Shown here: positions 34,056 through 44,485 of the stretch, one piece after another
Numbering within the stretch: position 1 is the stretch's first letter
Layout of the letters: each line of letters begins with the position of its first letter
Source: Anaspis maculata
Taxonomy: Eukaryota > Arthropoda > Insecta > Coleoptera > Scraptiidae
Assembly: GCA_949128115.1 (NCBI GenBank)
Contig: OX421965.1
Span: 29,445,681 to 29,509,680, forward strand
Reading direction: 5' to 3'
DNA: 64,000 nt
The notes under the pieces: model-generated
Seen by the model: the letters and a program-made list of their open reading frames with translations, nothing else
What the model was told of the DNA's origin: nothing
The model's database searches: none
Made by a program: the position numbers and the translations under genes

Positions 34056-34619
34056 AGTAGGTATGGCGGCAGTTGAGGCAGACGTTTCTAGGGACTTTTA
34101 TCTGGTGACTTTTGGTTGGCAACACTGAATCTAGTGACTTTTTTGACAGGTCGTTAAGCATTGGATCTGCATTACCGGCATTTGACAGGTGGCGCGGGAA
34201 ATTTGAAAAGTTTTCAGTTTATCTGGTGACTTTTGGTTATTATCACTGAATCTAGTGACTTTTTTGACTGATCGTCAAGCATTTATTCTGTATTACCGGC
34301 ATTTGACATGTGGGGGATTTTAACGTGCGGGAAATTTGAAAAGTACGTGGAATTTGGATTTGACAGGCTAGGTCACAGATTGTGTTTGGCTGGAGACATT
34401 TGTTAGCTTGAAAGCGCGGGATGTTTGAATTCCCTATACCTACTAAAGCACTCCTCATTGTATCTTAACCCTTGCAAACTCTCAAGTGGTTTGGTTTCAA
34501 TAGTTATTTTTGGTATATAAACGCAAGCAAATAGAACCATTTTATTGACAGACCAATATACTGTGCTAGTTACATAGACAATAATTACATACAGTTCAGG
34601 GTAAGACCTCAACATCATG

Positions 34620-35615
34620 ATTTATTCGTAGTTTAATTCACATAACTGCTTACATAGACAATTATATTAAATTCAAAATAAAGCACAAACAGGTGATCAT
34701 AAACAAATTTACAGTATTGATTATACATACAAACATTGATTACTAAAATTACTTGAAATCGAAGTACGTTCGATAAAATTTCTTAGTTGCTTACATAGAC
34801 AATTACGTCAAATTGAAATAAGGCACAAACAGGTGATCGTGAACGATTTTTCATAGCTGAGTATACAGGCATCAACTACCTATAATCGAAAAACATCTAA
34901 TACATGTTCTTAGTTGCTTACATAGACAATTACGTGAAACTTAAAATAAGGTACAAACAGGTGAGCATGAATGACTTTTCATAGCTAAGTATACAGACAT
35001 TATTCACTTGAAATCGAAGTACATTTGATACAATTTCCCAGCTGATTACCGCATACCATTACATGAAATTTGAAATAAGGCACAAACAGGTGATAATAAA
35101 CAAATTTACATAGTTGATTATACATAGAAGATATGCACACGAACATAAAATCGAAGTACATTTGACTATTTCTTAGTTGATTACATAATATACAATTACA
35201 TGAAATTCAAAATAGGACACGAAGAGGTGATCATAAACAAATTTACAGTGTTGAATAATACAAACTTGAATTACTCAAAATCGAAGTAGGTACATTCAAT
35301 ACAATTTCTTAGTTACTTACATAGGCAATTACGCGAAATTCAAATAAGGCCAAAACAGGTGTTCATGAGCGATTTTTATAGCTGATTACACAAACATTGA
35401 ATACTTTAAAATAGGAGTAGGTACTTTTAATACAATTTCTTAGTTGATTATACCATATAAAATTATTTGAAATTTGAATTGAGGCACAAACAAATTATAA
35501 TAAACGAATTTATAGGGTTGATCACACAAATATCAATGACCTGAAATCGAGGTACATTTTTAATACAATTTCTCAGTACAAACATCATTCACCCAAAGTC
35601 GAAGTACACTTAACA
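34620..35615. repeat. ~133-bp tandem array in the left TIR, about 7 copies
   Basis: Landmarks CACAAACAGGTGATCATAAAC, TTACATAGACAATTACGTG and TAATACAATTTCTTAGTTG recur about every 130-140 bases. It is the mirror image of 43490-44485. Subterminal tandem repeats are common binding arrays for replication or transposition proteins in TIR elements; such a role here is inference only. Confidence 0.82.
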
Positions 35616-36163
35616 CGACAACTTGATGGTCGGCAGTTCTGATGTGCCGGTCGCGAGGCAAATTGTTGGAATCATCGTCATCATTATTGGACACAATTAA
35701 CTCCTTCATGGAGCCAAAATTGAGTAGCTTGGAATTCTTATAGCTCAGTTTTATTATTTTCACTTTGCAAACGACATCACTTCTATTCTCGGGTGCTGGG
35801 AAGGCGAAGGGCCCACTGTTGGCTCTTAGAGAGAATCGTTGATAGTGTGAATTCAGTAACTGGATCAGGTTGACAGTATAATTCTAGTTATTGTAGTTGT
35901 GATGAGAACATTCCAGGTGAGTACTACAAAAAAAAAAAATCAAAAATTGTATGTTATGTCTAACAGGATATTATAATACAAGTTTCATAAGACATAGTAT
36001 TGTTGGGGGGTACGGAAAATGAACGAGTGAATATGCCTCCACGACCGTGAGGCTTATTGTTTGTAGGTATATGCATTTCAACTACCTGAGAAGTCGCACC
36101 CAAAATAACGGCTCTTACCAACAGGTAATTGGTTGAAGGCCTTTTTTCTTATAATTTATAAGG

Positions 36164-36580
36164 TTATGACGGTATTACGGGAGCATAATTATTGAAAATA
36201 AAACATGCTAATTGTCGCAAGGCCCTTAAGGTCGTGAGTGGCGTGACAATATCCACCATGTAAACCGTGGTAATAAGTTTGAATTTGAACAATCTATACT
36301 GTTTATCCGCGTAACCAGTCTTTTTTCCATCAACTGTAGTCATTCCACAGAGTTTTAACAAGAGATTGATTTTTTTTTCAATAAAGTTTGACCATCGAAT
36401 CTGTGGGTGATTTTTTTTTTTTGCATAAGCATGAGACATTACATTGAAAAAGATCGATGGAATTGGCTTAGCTTTGCGTGGGGTAGGTATAATATACAGC
36501 GAGCCGCGGCTTTGCAGTCGTTTCCAAAAATCCGGAACTATCGACCAGGGGCCTGTATCGAAATAGAATTTTTTTGTCAA
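36164..36580 (-). CDS. hypothetical open frame in the left TIR (copy of 42523-42939)
   Basis: Open for 138 codons from a TTG; the first ATG in frame is at residue 48, giving about 91 residues (SHAYAKKKNHPQIRWSNF...). Basic and aromatic composition, no domain I recognise, no membrane segment. An AG acceptor-like site (TTTCGATACAG|GC on the minus strand) lies near its beginning, so it might be an internal exon. It is duplicated exactly because it lies in the TIR. Coding status is doubtful. Confidence 0.25.
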   Translation of the reverse strand: MTKKFYFDTGPWSIVPDFWKRLQSRGSLYIIPTPRKAKPIPSIFFNVMSHAYAKKKNHPQIRWSNFIEKKINLLLKLCGMTTVDGKKTGYADKQYRLFKFKLITTVYMVDIVTPLTTLRALRQLACFIFNNYAPVIPS

Positions 36581-38129
36581 AAGAAAGTTAAATTTTTTTC
36601 TAAATATAACCCGTACATATAGTAATGTGTTTCCATAAGAATATGTACTTAAATAAATGAATTGTCCGCATAAACATAGTGAAAATTAAACTTACACGAA
36701 AAACACAAACACGGCACAGCACCAACCCATGAGGCTGCTAGATAACGAATGCAAACGCACCACCACCACCACCTGTCGACTGGGTGGTTGTTCGTAACTT
36801 CTTACCTGAAAAGCCCTGAGCTATTTATTTATTTTTTACCTGAAAGATCGTGTCTGAACAGGAATTTTTAGTATCATATGCACATATCCACGGAGCCACC
36901 AGATAATCAATAATTATTATATAAATAGAAACTTTATTTAAAAATTACTTTGTGCTTATCACATAATGCTCCGACTTGAAAAATATCAGCGCTGAATTTT
37001 GTCAGTCCAGTACGGCAATGTGAAAATAAAAAAAATATAAAAGATATAAGTATTTAGGAGCTCAATGTGTTGGAAAGATGTTTTAATAAAAACTATTAAC
37101 ATATGGACAAATTTACATAAAAATACCTAATGTTTTTCAATGCTCAAAGGTATTAGCCTAAAATGTTAGCGATTATCGATTGCATTGAGTACACCTGCCT
37201 ACTGAAATTTTTCAAGTACCTGAGGGTCTAATATAAACGACTCTAGCAAGCCAGCATTTTATAAGAATTTTCTACTTGACCGACCTTGAATTTTCAATAA
37301 ATACCCTTTGATTACCAGGTTGAGAAAGAACGAATGAATACGAGAGGTAGCCAGTAGTGTAGGTAGCGCGACCGAAGAAATTAACAAGAGAGTTTTGCAG
37401 CATTGCCCACCCGCTGACGAGTGCTCTTCAAGCTACAAATATCTCCGGATCAAATATGTACCAAGCCATATGCGTAGTATCAGAATGGTGCATCTTAATA
37501 CTTAACTCGGCCCTTTCAGGATGTACCTATGGGAGAAGTTTGTGCAAATAAAAATACGCACTAGTTATTGGTTACAGCTTTGTTCATTTCAGATTTTTAA
37601 ACAGTTCCATACTCCTATCCTTACCTTAGATATGAAAGATTTTATTGTATCTATCTATGTACTAACAAGACTCTAAGAATTTTCATTCACATGTTCGAAA
37701 ATATTTGCAGTCATTTCTCACAATAATTAAAGGCCGGTTACCTGCTCTTTAAAAAATTCATGCTCTCAAAGCTCGGGGTATATTATAGAAATATGTGCCA
37801 TCATAGTTTCGAGGAATATGATGATATGATGGTGGTGTATGGAGAAATTTCTACGAGCACTTTGGAAAAACCATATAGCAACACATCGACACGGCTTCTA
37901 TACCACTTTCTAAAGCATGTGGGAAGCAGTGCCACTTGAATGAAAACTACGAGTGCACTCGCTTTTTTTTTTTATAAACCCAGCTGTGAATGAGCATAAT
38001 GAGCACCGTTTACCTGGAATCGCATGGTTTAGCTGTAAAGATGTTGTGAGGTATGAGACAGTTCGGCATGCGTTAATTAGCAGTAGCCGTTGAAAAAAAA
38101 ATAGGCAATCTTTTTTTCAAGAGTTTTAT

Positions 38130-38286
38130 TCAAAAATTAATACATGTCTTCAGTCGTTCATAATCCGATAATACATCGTCGTAGTGTAGTTCGAGGAACT
38201 CTAGCATGCATGAAACTTTTTCATTAGATTTGAAACCAGCCAAAATCTGTTTGAGAACTTTATACATAGAAACGTTCGAGTTCGAT
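38130..38286 (-). pseudogene. truncated 3' end of the 219-aa gene captured by the left TIR
   Basis: The inverse complement of these bases matches the last ~52 codons and the stop of the gene at 40313-40972 (landmarks AACGTTTCTATGTATAAAG, GAGTTCCTCGAACTACAC, AAGACATGTATTAATTTTTG). It has no start and no upstream coding, so it is a fragment created when TIR sequence was copied from the right end to the left. Confidence 0.88.
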
Positions 38287-39407
38287 GTCGGCATGAGTTG
38301 TCAGCAGTGGCGTCATGCTTTAACCAGCAGCACGTCATGCCTTAAGTCGGCATGAGTTGTCAGCAGTGGCGTCATGCTTTAACCATCAGCACGTCATGCC
38401 ATAAGTCGGCATGAGTTGTCAGCAGTGGCGTCATGCTTTAACCATCAGCACGTCATGCCATAAGTCGGCATGAGTTGCCAGCAGTGGCGTCATGCTTTAA
38501 CCATCAGCACGTCATGCCATAAGTCGGCATGAGTTGTCAGCAGTGGCGTCATGCTTTAACCATCAGCACGTCATGCCATAAGTCGGCATGAGTTGTCAGC
38601 AGTGGCGTCATGCTTTAACCATCAGCACGTCATGCCATAAGTCGGCATGAGTTGCCAGCAGTGGCGTCATGCTTTAACCATCAGCACGTCATGCCATAAG
38701 TCGGCATGAGTTGTCAGCAGTGGCGTCATGCTTCAACCATCAGCACGTCATGCCATAAGTCGGCATGAGTTGCCAGCAGTGGCGTCATGCTTTAACCATC
38801 AGCACGTCATGCCATAAGTCGGCATGAGTTGTCAGCAGTGGCGTCATGCTTTAACCATCAGCACGTCATGCCATAAGTCGGCATGAGTTGTCAGCAGTGG
38901 CGTCATGCTTTAACCATCAGCACGTCATGCCATAAGTCGGCATGAGTTGCCAGCAGTGGCGTCATGCTTTAACCATCAGCACGTCATGCCATAAGTCGGC
39001 ATGAGTTGTCAGCAGTGGCGTCATGCTTTAACCATCAGCACGTCATGCCATAAGTCGGCATGAGCTGCCAACAGTGGCGTCATGCTTTAACCATCAGCAC
39101 GTCATGCCATAAGTCGGCATGAGCTGCCAACAGTGGCGTCATGCTTTAACCATCAGCACGTCATGCCATAAGTCGGCATGAGTTGTCAGCAGTGACGTCA
39201 TGCTTTAACCACCACCGCGTCATGCCATAAGTCGGCATGAGCTGTCAACAGTGACGTCATGCTTTAACCACCACCGCGTCATGCCATAAGTCGGCATGAG
39301 CTGTCAACAGTGACGTCATGCTTTAACCACCAGCGCGTCATGCCATAAGTCGGCATGAGCTGTCAACAGTGACGTCATGATTTAACTGGCAGCTCGTCAT
39401 GCCATAA
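38287..39407. repeat. 59-bp minisatellite, 19 copies, Polinton core
   Basis: Unit landmarks: GTCGGCATGAGTTGTCAGCA, GTGGCGTCATGCTTTAACCA, TCAGCACGTCATGCCATAA; unit starts 38287, 38346, 38405 and so on every 59 bases to 39349. Each unit junction forms TCATGCC-7 nt-GGCATGA, a 7-bp inverted repeat. A T/C variant (GTTGT versus GTTGC) runs in a TTC triplet pattern over units 2-12, hinting at three-unit amplification. The rightmost six units are more diverged (CTGTCAACAGTGACGTC, CACCACCGCGTC). It begins at the exact base where the TIR ends. Not a CRISPR: there are no spacers. Confidence 0.95.
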
Positions 39408-39512
39408 TCAGCTCGTGATGTTTTAACCGACGACCATGTGGAATTAGGCATGGTTCAGCCGGCTGATCTAATGAGGCATATTATAGATGGATAGATTAAT
39501 AGAATCATTTAA

Positions 39513-39830
39513 GCGCCGAGTCGGCATGGGCTGCTAGCGCGTCTGGGTAAATACAAAGTACTTTTTGAAAAAGGTTATACCCCCAACTGGACGACGGAGC
39601 TGTTTCGCATCAGACAAGTGAAACCGAACAGCAATCCACCTACATATCTTATTGAAGATCTAAAGGGTTCGCCGATCATGGGATGTTTTTACGAACGAGA
39701 ACTACAGAAAACTAAACATCCCGAGATCTATCTGGTGGAAAAAGTTTTGAAAAAAACCGGTTCGAGGCTTTACGTTAAATATTTGGGCATGCCCGATCGA
39801 GGGTGGATTGCGAGAGCAGACGTTGTTTGA
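39513..39830 (+). pseudogene. Polinton-type integrase, C-terminal chromodomain fragment
   Basis: Open from 39513 with no ATG near its beginning. It reads KYKVLFEKGYTPNWTTELF (from about 39549), then TYLIEDLKGSPIMGCFYEREL, KHPEIYLVEKVLKK and VKYLGMPDRGWIARADVV to the stop at 39828-39830. The FEKGY.PNW.TE.F, YLLED..G.PI.G.FYE.EL and YLVEKVL....VKWLG....W pattern is what I know from the C-terminal SH3-like plus chromodomain part of Polinton/Maverick retroviral-type integrases. The HHCC and DDE parts are gone; the minisatellite sits where they should be. Chromodomains of such integrases guide insertion to chromatin. This piece cannot catalyse transposition. Confidence 0.82.
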
Positions 39831-39894
39831 ACCAGCAACCTCGTCGATCACACTTAACGTCAGAGAGCCGGTGAAATAAGGTGTCTGGAGCAAA

Positions 39895-40300
39895 AACGTC
39901 CCGATCACAGCCGTCATAAACTCCATCGGCGCTATCGCCATAAGCAACGTAGCCATCATCACCAACAACGTGATATCATCACCAGCAACTCCGTATCATC
40001 ATAAAGCATCATCACTGTTATCGTCATATCATCGCAAGCATGATCATCTCTATCGTCATATCAACGTAAGGATCATCACCGCTATCGCCATATCATCACA
40101 AGCATCATCACCGCTAACGTCATTTCATCATAAAACAACGTCATATTATCATATTCATCACCCTCGCTATCGTCATATCATCGCAAGCATCATCACCTCT
40201 ATCGTCATATCAACGTAAGGATCATCACCGGCATATCGAGATAAGCAGCTAGCATTATAAGCATCGTAAACATCTTCATAGCATCGCCAGCACCAACGTC
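39895..40300. repeat. CATCATC-rich degenerate tandem repeat
   Basis: Repeated phrases of about 36-40 bases such as ATCATCACCGCTATCGTCAT, ATCATCGCAAGCATCATCACC and ATCAACGTAAGGATCATCACC. It fills the space between the integrase fragment and the 219-aa gene. A longer duplication (ATCATCACCTCTATCGTCAT then ATCAACGTAAGG) is visible near 40049 and 40194. Confidence 0.82.
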
Positions 40301-40312
40301 AAACAAAGAGAG

Positions 40313-40972
40313 ATGCCCACCTTGTTCAGCCCCTGGCAGTCTATCGAAAAAATGTTACGGTATTATGACGAAGCCATCGTTCAAGAGACCGAATTACTAT
40401 ATCAAACAACTCTGAACGGATCAGCTGCAAGGATACGAGTTGGGCTTAGCATCGCCAGAGGACTCTCACCAGCAATCATCATCATATCGCATGCAAATTC
40501 GAGCCGAATATCTTTCACCATGCGGGAATGGAGTGAATTAATAGAGCTCTTGCCCTCTTCGACTGCATCAACTTCGAACGTTCCGAATGGTGATATGAAA
40601 ATTTTCGAGAACTATACTCTAAAATTGGGTTCATCTGCAGGCATCGGACATCTACATAGCAGGGCCCAGACCGTCTATCTGCATGAAAATTTTCTACAAC
40701 AAATTGCACGAATGAGAGATATCATTAGCTATAGATTAGAGGCTCTAGAATCAATGAATTTTAAAAAATTTTATACTGATTTATTATCAAGCTCCTTTAA
40801 AATAACGAGCGATGTATCGAACTCGAACGTTTCTATGTATAAAGTTCTCAAACAGATTTTGGCTGGTTTCAAATCTAATGAAAAAGTTTCATGCATGCTA
40901 GAGTTCCTCGAACTACACTACGACGATGTATTATCGGATTATGAACGACTGAAGACATGTATTAATTTTTGA
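40313..40972 (+). CDS. unknown 219-aa Polinton-borne protein
   Basis: ATG at 40313 in the context AAAGAGAGATGCCC, intact to TGA at 40970-40972. The last ~52 codons lie in the right TIR. The N-terminal third has an amphipathic start (LFSPWQSIEKMLRYYDEAIV), then a segment reading RIRVGLSIARG...SSRISFTMREWSELIELL. This resembles in rhythm a PC4-like single-strand-DNA-binding fold (beta strands, then L/F-T-x-x-W/E-W); that is only a suggestion. The C-terminal half is Ser/Lys/Leu-rich and probably helical. No signal peptide or transmembrane segment. It is the only intact-looking ORF of the element and sits where Polintons keep small lineage-specific genes. Its retention while polymerase, ATPase and capsid genes are lost suggests either recent deletion or a use for the element. 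Confidence 0.6.
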   Translation: MPTLFSPWQSIEKMLRYYDEAIVQETELLYQTTLNGSAARIRVGLSIARGLSPAIIIISHANSSRISFTMREWSELIELLPSSTASTSNVPNGDMKIFENYTLKLGSSAGIGHLHSRAQTVYLHENFLQQIARMRDIISYRLEALESMNFKKFYTDLLSSSFKITSDVSNSNVSMYKVLKQILAGFKSNEKVSCMLEFLELHYDDVLSDYERLKTCINF

Positions 40973-42522
40973 ATAAAACTCTTGAAAAAAAGATTGCCTA
41001 TTTTTTTTTTCAACGGCTACTGCTAATTAACGCATGCCGAACTGTCTCATACCTCACAACATCTTTACAGCTAAACCATGCGATTCCAGGTAAACGGTGC
41101 TCATTATGCTCATTCACAGCTGGGTTTATAAAAAAAAAAAGCGAGTGCACTCGTAGTTTTCATTCAAGTGGCACTGCTTCCCACATGCTTTAGAAAGTGG
41201 TATAGAAGCCGTGTCGATGTGTTGCTATATGGTTTTTCCAAAGTGCTCGTAGAAATTTCTCCATACACCACCATCATATCATCATATTCCTCGAAACTAT
41301 GATGGCACATATTTCTATAATATACCCCGAGCTTTGAGAGCATGAATTTTTTAAAGAGCAGGTAACCGGCCTTTAATTATTGTGAGAAATGACTGCAAAT
41401 ATTTTCGAACATGTGAATGAAAATTCTTAGAGTCTTGTTAGTACATAGATAGATACAATAAAATCTTTCATATCTAAGGTAAGGATAGGAGTATGGAACT
41501 GTTTAAAAATCTGAAATGAACAAAGCTGTAACCAATAACTAGTGCGTATTTTTATTTGCACAAACTTCTCCCATAGGTACATCCTGAAAGGGCCGAGTTA
41601 AGTATTAAGATGCACCATTCTGATACTACGCATATGGCTTGGTACATATTTGATCCGGAGATATTTGTAGCTTGAAGAGCACTCGTCAGCGGGTGGGCAA
41701 TGCTGCAAAACTCTCTTGTTAATTTCTTCGGTCGCGCTACCTACACTACTGGCTACCTCTCGTATTCATTCGTTCTTTCTCAACCTGGTAATCAAAGGGT
41801 ATTTATTGAAAATTCAAGGTCGGTCAAGTAGAAAATTCTTATAAAATGCTGGCTTGCTAGAGTCGTTTATATTAGACCCTCAGGTACTTGAAAAATTTCA
41901 GTAGGCAGGTGTACTCAATGCAATCGATAATCGCTAACATTTTAGGCTAATACCTTTGAGCATTGAAAAACATTAGGTATTTTTATGTAAATTTGTCCAT
42001 ATGTTAATAGTTTTTATTAAAACATCTTTCCAACACATTGAGCTCCTAAATACTTATATCTTTTATATTTTTTTTATTTTCACATTGCCGTACTGGACTG
42101 ACAAAATTCAGCGCTGATATTTTTCAAGTCGGAGCATTATGTGATAAGCACAAAGTAATTTTTAAATAAAGTTTCTATTTATATAATAATTATTGATTAT
42201 CTGGTGGCTCCGTGGATATGTGCATATGATACTAAAAATTCCTGTTCAGACACGATCTTTCAGGTAAAAAATAAATAAATAGCTCAGGGCTTTTCAGGTA
42301 AGAAGTTACGAACAACCACCCAGTCGACAGGTGGTGGTGGTGGTGCGTTTGCATTCGTTATCTAGCAGCCTCATGGGTTGGTGCTGTGCCGTGTTTGTGT
42401 TTTTCGTGTAAGTTTAATTTTCACTATGTTTATGCGGACAATTCATTTATTTAAGTACATATTCTTATGGAAACACATTACTATATGTACGGGTTATATT
42501 TAGAAAAAAATTTAACTTTCTT

Positions 42523-42939
42523 TTGACAAAAAAATTCTATTTCGATACAGGCCCCTGGTCGATAGTTCCGGATTTTTGGAAACGACTGCAAAGCCGCGGC
42601 TCGCTGTATATTATACCTACCCCACGCAAAGCTAAGCCAATTCCATCGATCTTTTTCAATGTAATGTCTCATGCTTATGCAAAAAAAAAAAATCACCCAC
42701 AGATTCGATGGTCAAACTTTATTGAAAAAAAAATCAATCTCTTGTTAAAACTCTGTGGAATGACTACAGTTGATGGAAAAAAGACTGGTTACGCGGATAA
42801 ACAGTATAGATTGTTCAAATTCAAACTTATTACCACGGTTTACATGGTGGATATTGTCACGCCACTCACGACCTTAAGGGCCTTGCGACAATTAGCATGT
42901 TTTATTTTCAATAATTATGCTCCCGTAATACCGTCATAA
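42523..42939 (+). CDS. hypothetical open frame in the right TIR (copy of 36164-36580)
   Basis: Identical to the left-arm frame. Non-ATG opening; the first in-frame ATG is at about 42664. An acceptor-like TTTCGATACAG precedes GCCCCTGG near 42550. No domain recognised. Its preservation in both arms reflects arm identity and is not independent evidence that it is coding. Confidence 0.25.
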   Translation: MTKKFYFDTGPWSIVPDFWKRLQSRGSLYIIPTPRKAKPIPSIFFNVMSHAYAKKKNHPQIRWSNFIEKKINLLLKLCGMTTVDGKKTGYADKQYRLFKFKLITTVYMVDIVTPLTTLRALRQLACFIFNNYAPVIPS

Positions 42940-43489
42940 CCTTATAAATTATAAGAAAAAAGGCCTTCAACCAATTACCTGTTGGTAAGAGCCGTTATTT
43001 TGGGTGCGACTTCTCAGGTAGTTGAAATGCATATACCTACAAACAATAAGCCTCACGGTCGTGGAGGCATATTCACTCGTTCATTTTCCGTACCCCCCAA
43101 CAATACTATGTCTTATGAAACTTGTATTATAATATCCTGTTAGACATAACATACAATTTTTGATTTTTTTTTTTTGTAGTACTCACCTGGAATGTTCTCA
43201 TCACAACTACAATAACTAGAATTATACTGTCAACCTGATCCAGTTACTGAATTCACACTATCAACGATTCTCTCTAAGAGCCAACAGTGGGCCCTTCGCC
43301 TTCCCAGCACCCGAGAATAGAAGTGATGTCGTTTGCAAAGTGAAAATAATAAAACTGAGCTATAAGAATTCCAAGCTACTCAATTTTGGCTCCATGAAGG
43401 AGTTAATTGTGTCCAATAATGATGACGATGATTCCAACAATTTGCCTCGCGACCGGCACATCAGAACTGCCGACCATCAAGTTGTCGTG

Positions 43490-44485
43490 TTAAGTGTACT
43501 TCGACTTTGGGTGAATGATGTTTGTACTGAGAAATTGTATTAAAAATGTACCTCGATTTCAGGTCATTGATATTTGTGTGATCAACCCTATAAATTCGTT
43601 TATTATAATTTGTTTGTGCCTCAATTCAAATTTCAAATAATTTTATATGGTATAATCAACTAAGAAATTGTATTAAAAGTACCTACTCCTATTTTAAAGT
43701 ATTCAATGTTTGTGTAATCAGCTATAAAAATCGCTCATGAACACCTGTTTTGGCCTTATTTGAATTTCGCGTAATTGCCTATGTAAGTAACTAAGAAATT
43801 GTATTGAATGTACCTACTTCGATTTTGAGTAATTCAAGTTTGTATTATTCAACACTGTAAATTTGTTTATGATCACCTCTTCGTGTCCTATTTTGAATTT
43901 CATGTAATTGTATATTATGTAATCAACTAAGAAATAGTCAAATGTACTTCGATTTTATGTTCGTGTGCATATCTTCTATGTATAATCAACTATGTAAATT
44001 TGTTTATTATCACCTGTTTGTGCCTTATTTCAAATTTCATGTAATGGTATGCGGTAATCAGCTGGGAAATTGTATCAAATGTACTTCGATTTCAAGTGAA
44101 TAATGTCTGTATACTTAGCTATGAAAAGTCATTCATGCTCACCTGTTTGTACCTTATTTTAAGTTTCACGTAATTGTCTATGTAAGCAACTAAGAACATG
44201 TATTAGATGTTTCTCGATTATAGGTAGTTGATGCCTGTATACTCAGCTATGAAAAATCGTTCACGATCACCTCCTGTTTGTGCCTTATTTCAATTTGTCG
44301 TAATTGTCTATGTAAGCAACTAAGAAATTTTATCGAACGTACTTCGATTTCAAGTAATTTTAGTAATCAATGTTTGTATGTATAATCAATACTGTAAATT
44401 TTTTTATGATCACCTGTTTGTGCTTTATTTTGAATTTAATATAATTGTCTATGTAAGCAGTTATGTGAATTAAACTACGAATAAA
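43490..44485. repeat. ~133-bp tandem array in the right TIR, about 7 copies
   Basis: Landmarks CACCTGTTTGTGCCTTATTT, ATGTAAGCAACTAAGAAATTG and TACTTCGATTTCAAG recur near 43610, 43742, 43877, 44010, 44140, 44270 and 44410. Copies differ from each other far more than the left and right arms do, so the array is older than the last arm homogenisation. Confidence 0.82.

Larger units (their letters stand above)
34056..38286 (+). repeat. left 4.23-kb terminal inverted repeat of the Polinton-like element
   Basis: Inverse complement of 40816-45050. The inner boundary is at ...GTTCGAGTTCGAT, after which the left side passes straight into the minisatellite and the right side continues as the 219-aa gene. 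From outside inward it holds: a duplicated ~130-bp terminal segment (about 34090-34345), the ~133-bp tandem array, small hypothetical frames, and at its inner end a truncated inverted copy of the 3' end of the 219-aa gene (about 38130-38286). Confidence 0.93.

Noticed and set aside
38287..39407. CRISPR-like regular array
   Set aside because: Units are contiguous with no spacers, and the DNA is eukaryotic. It is a minisatellite.
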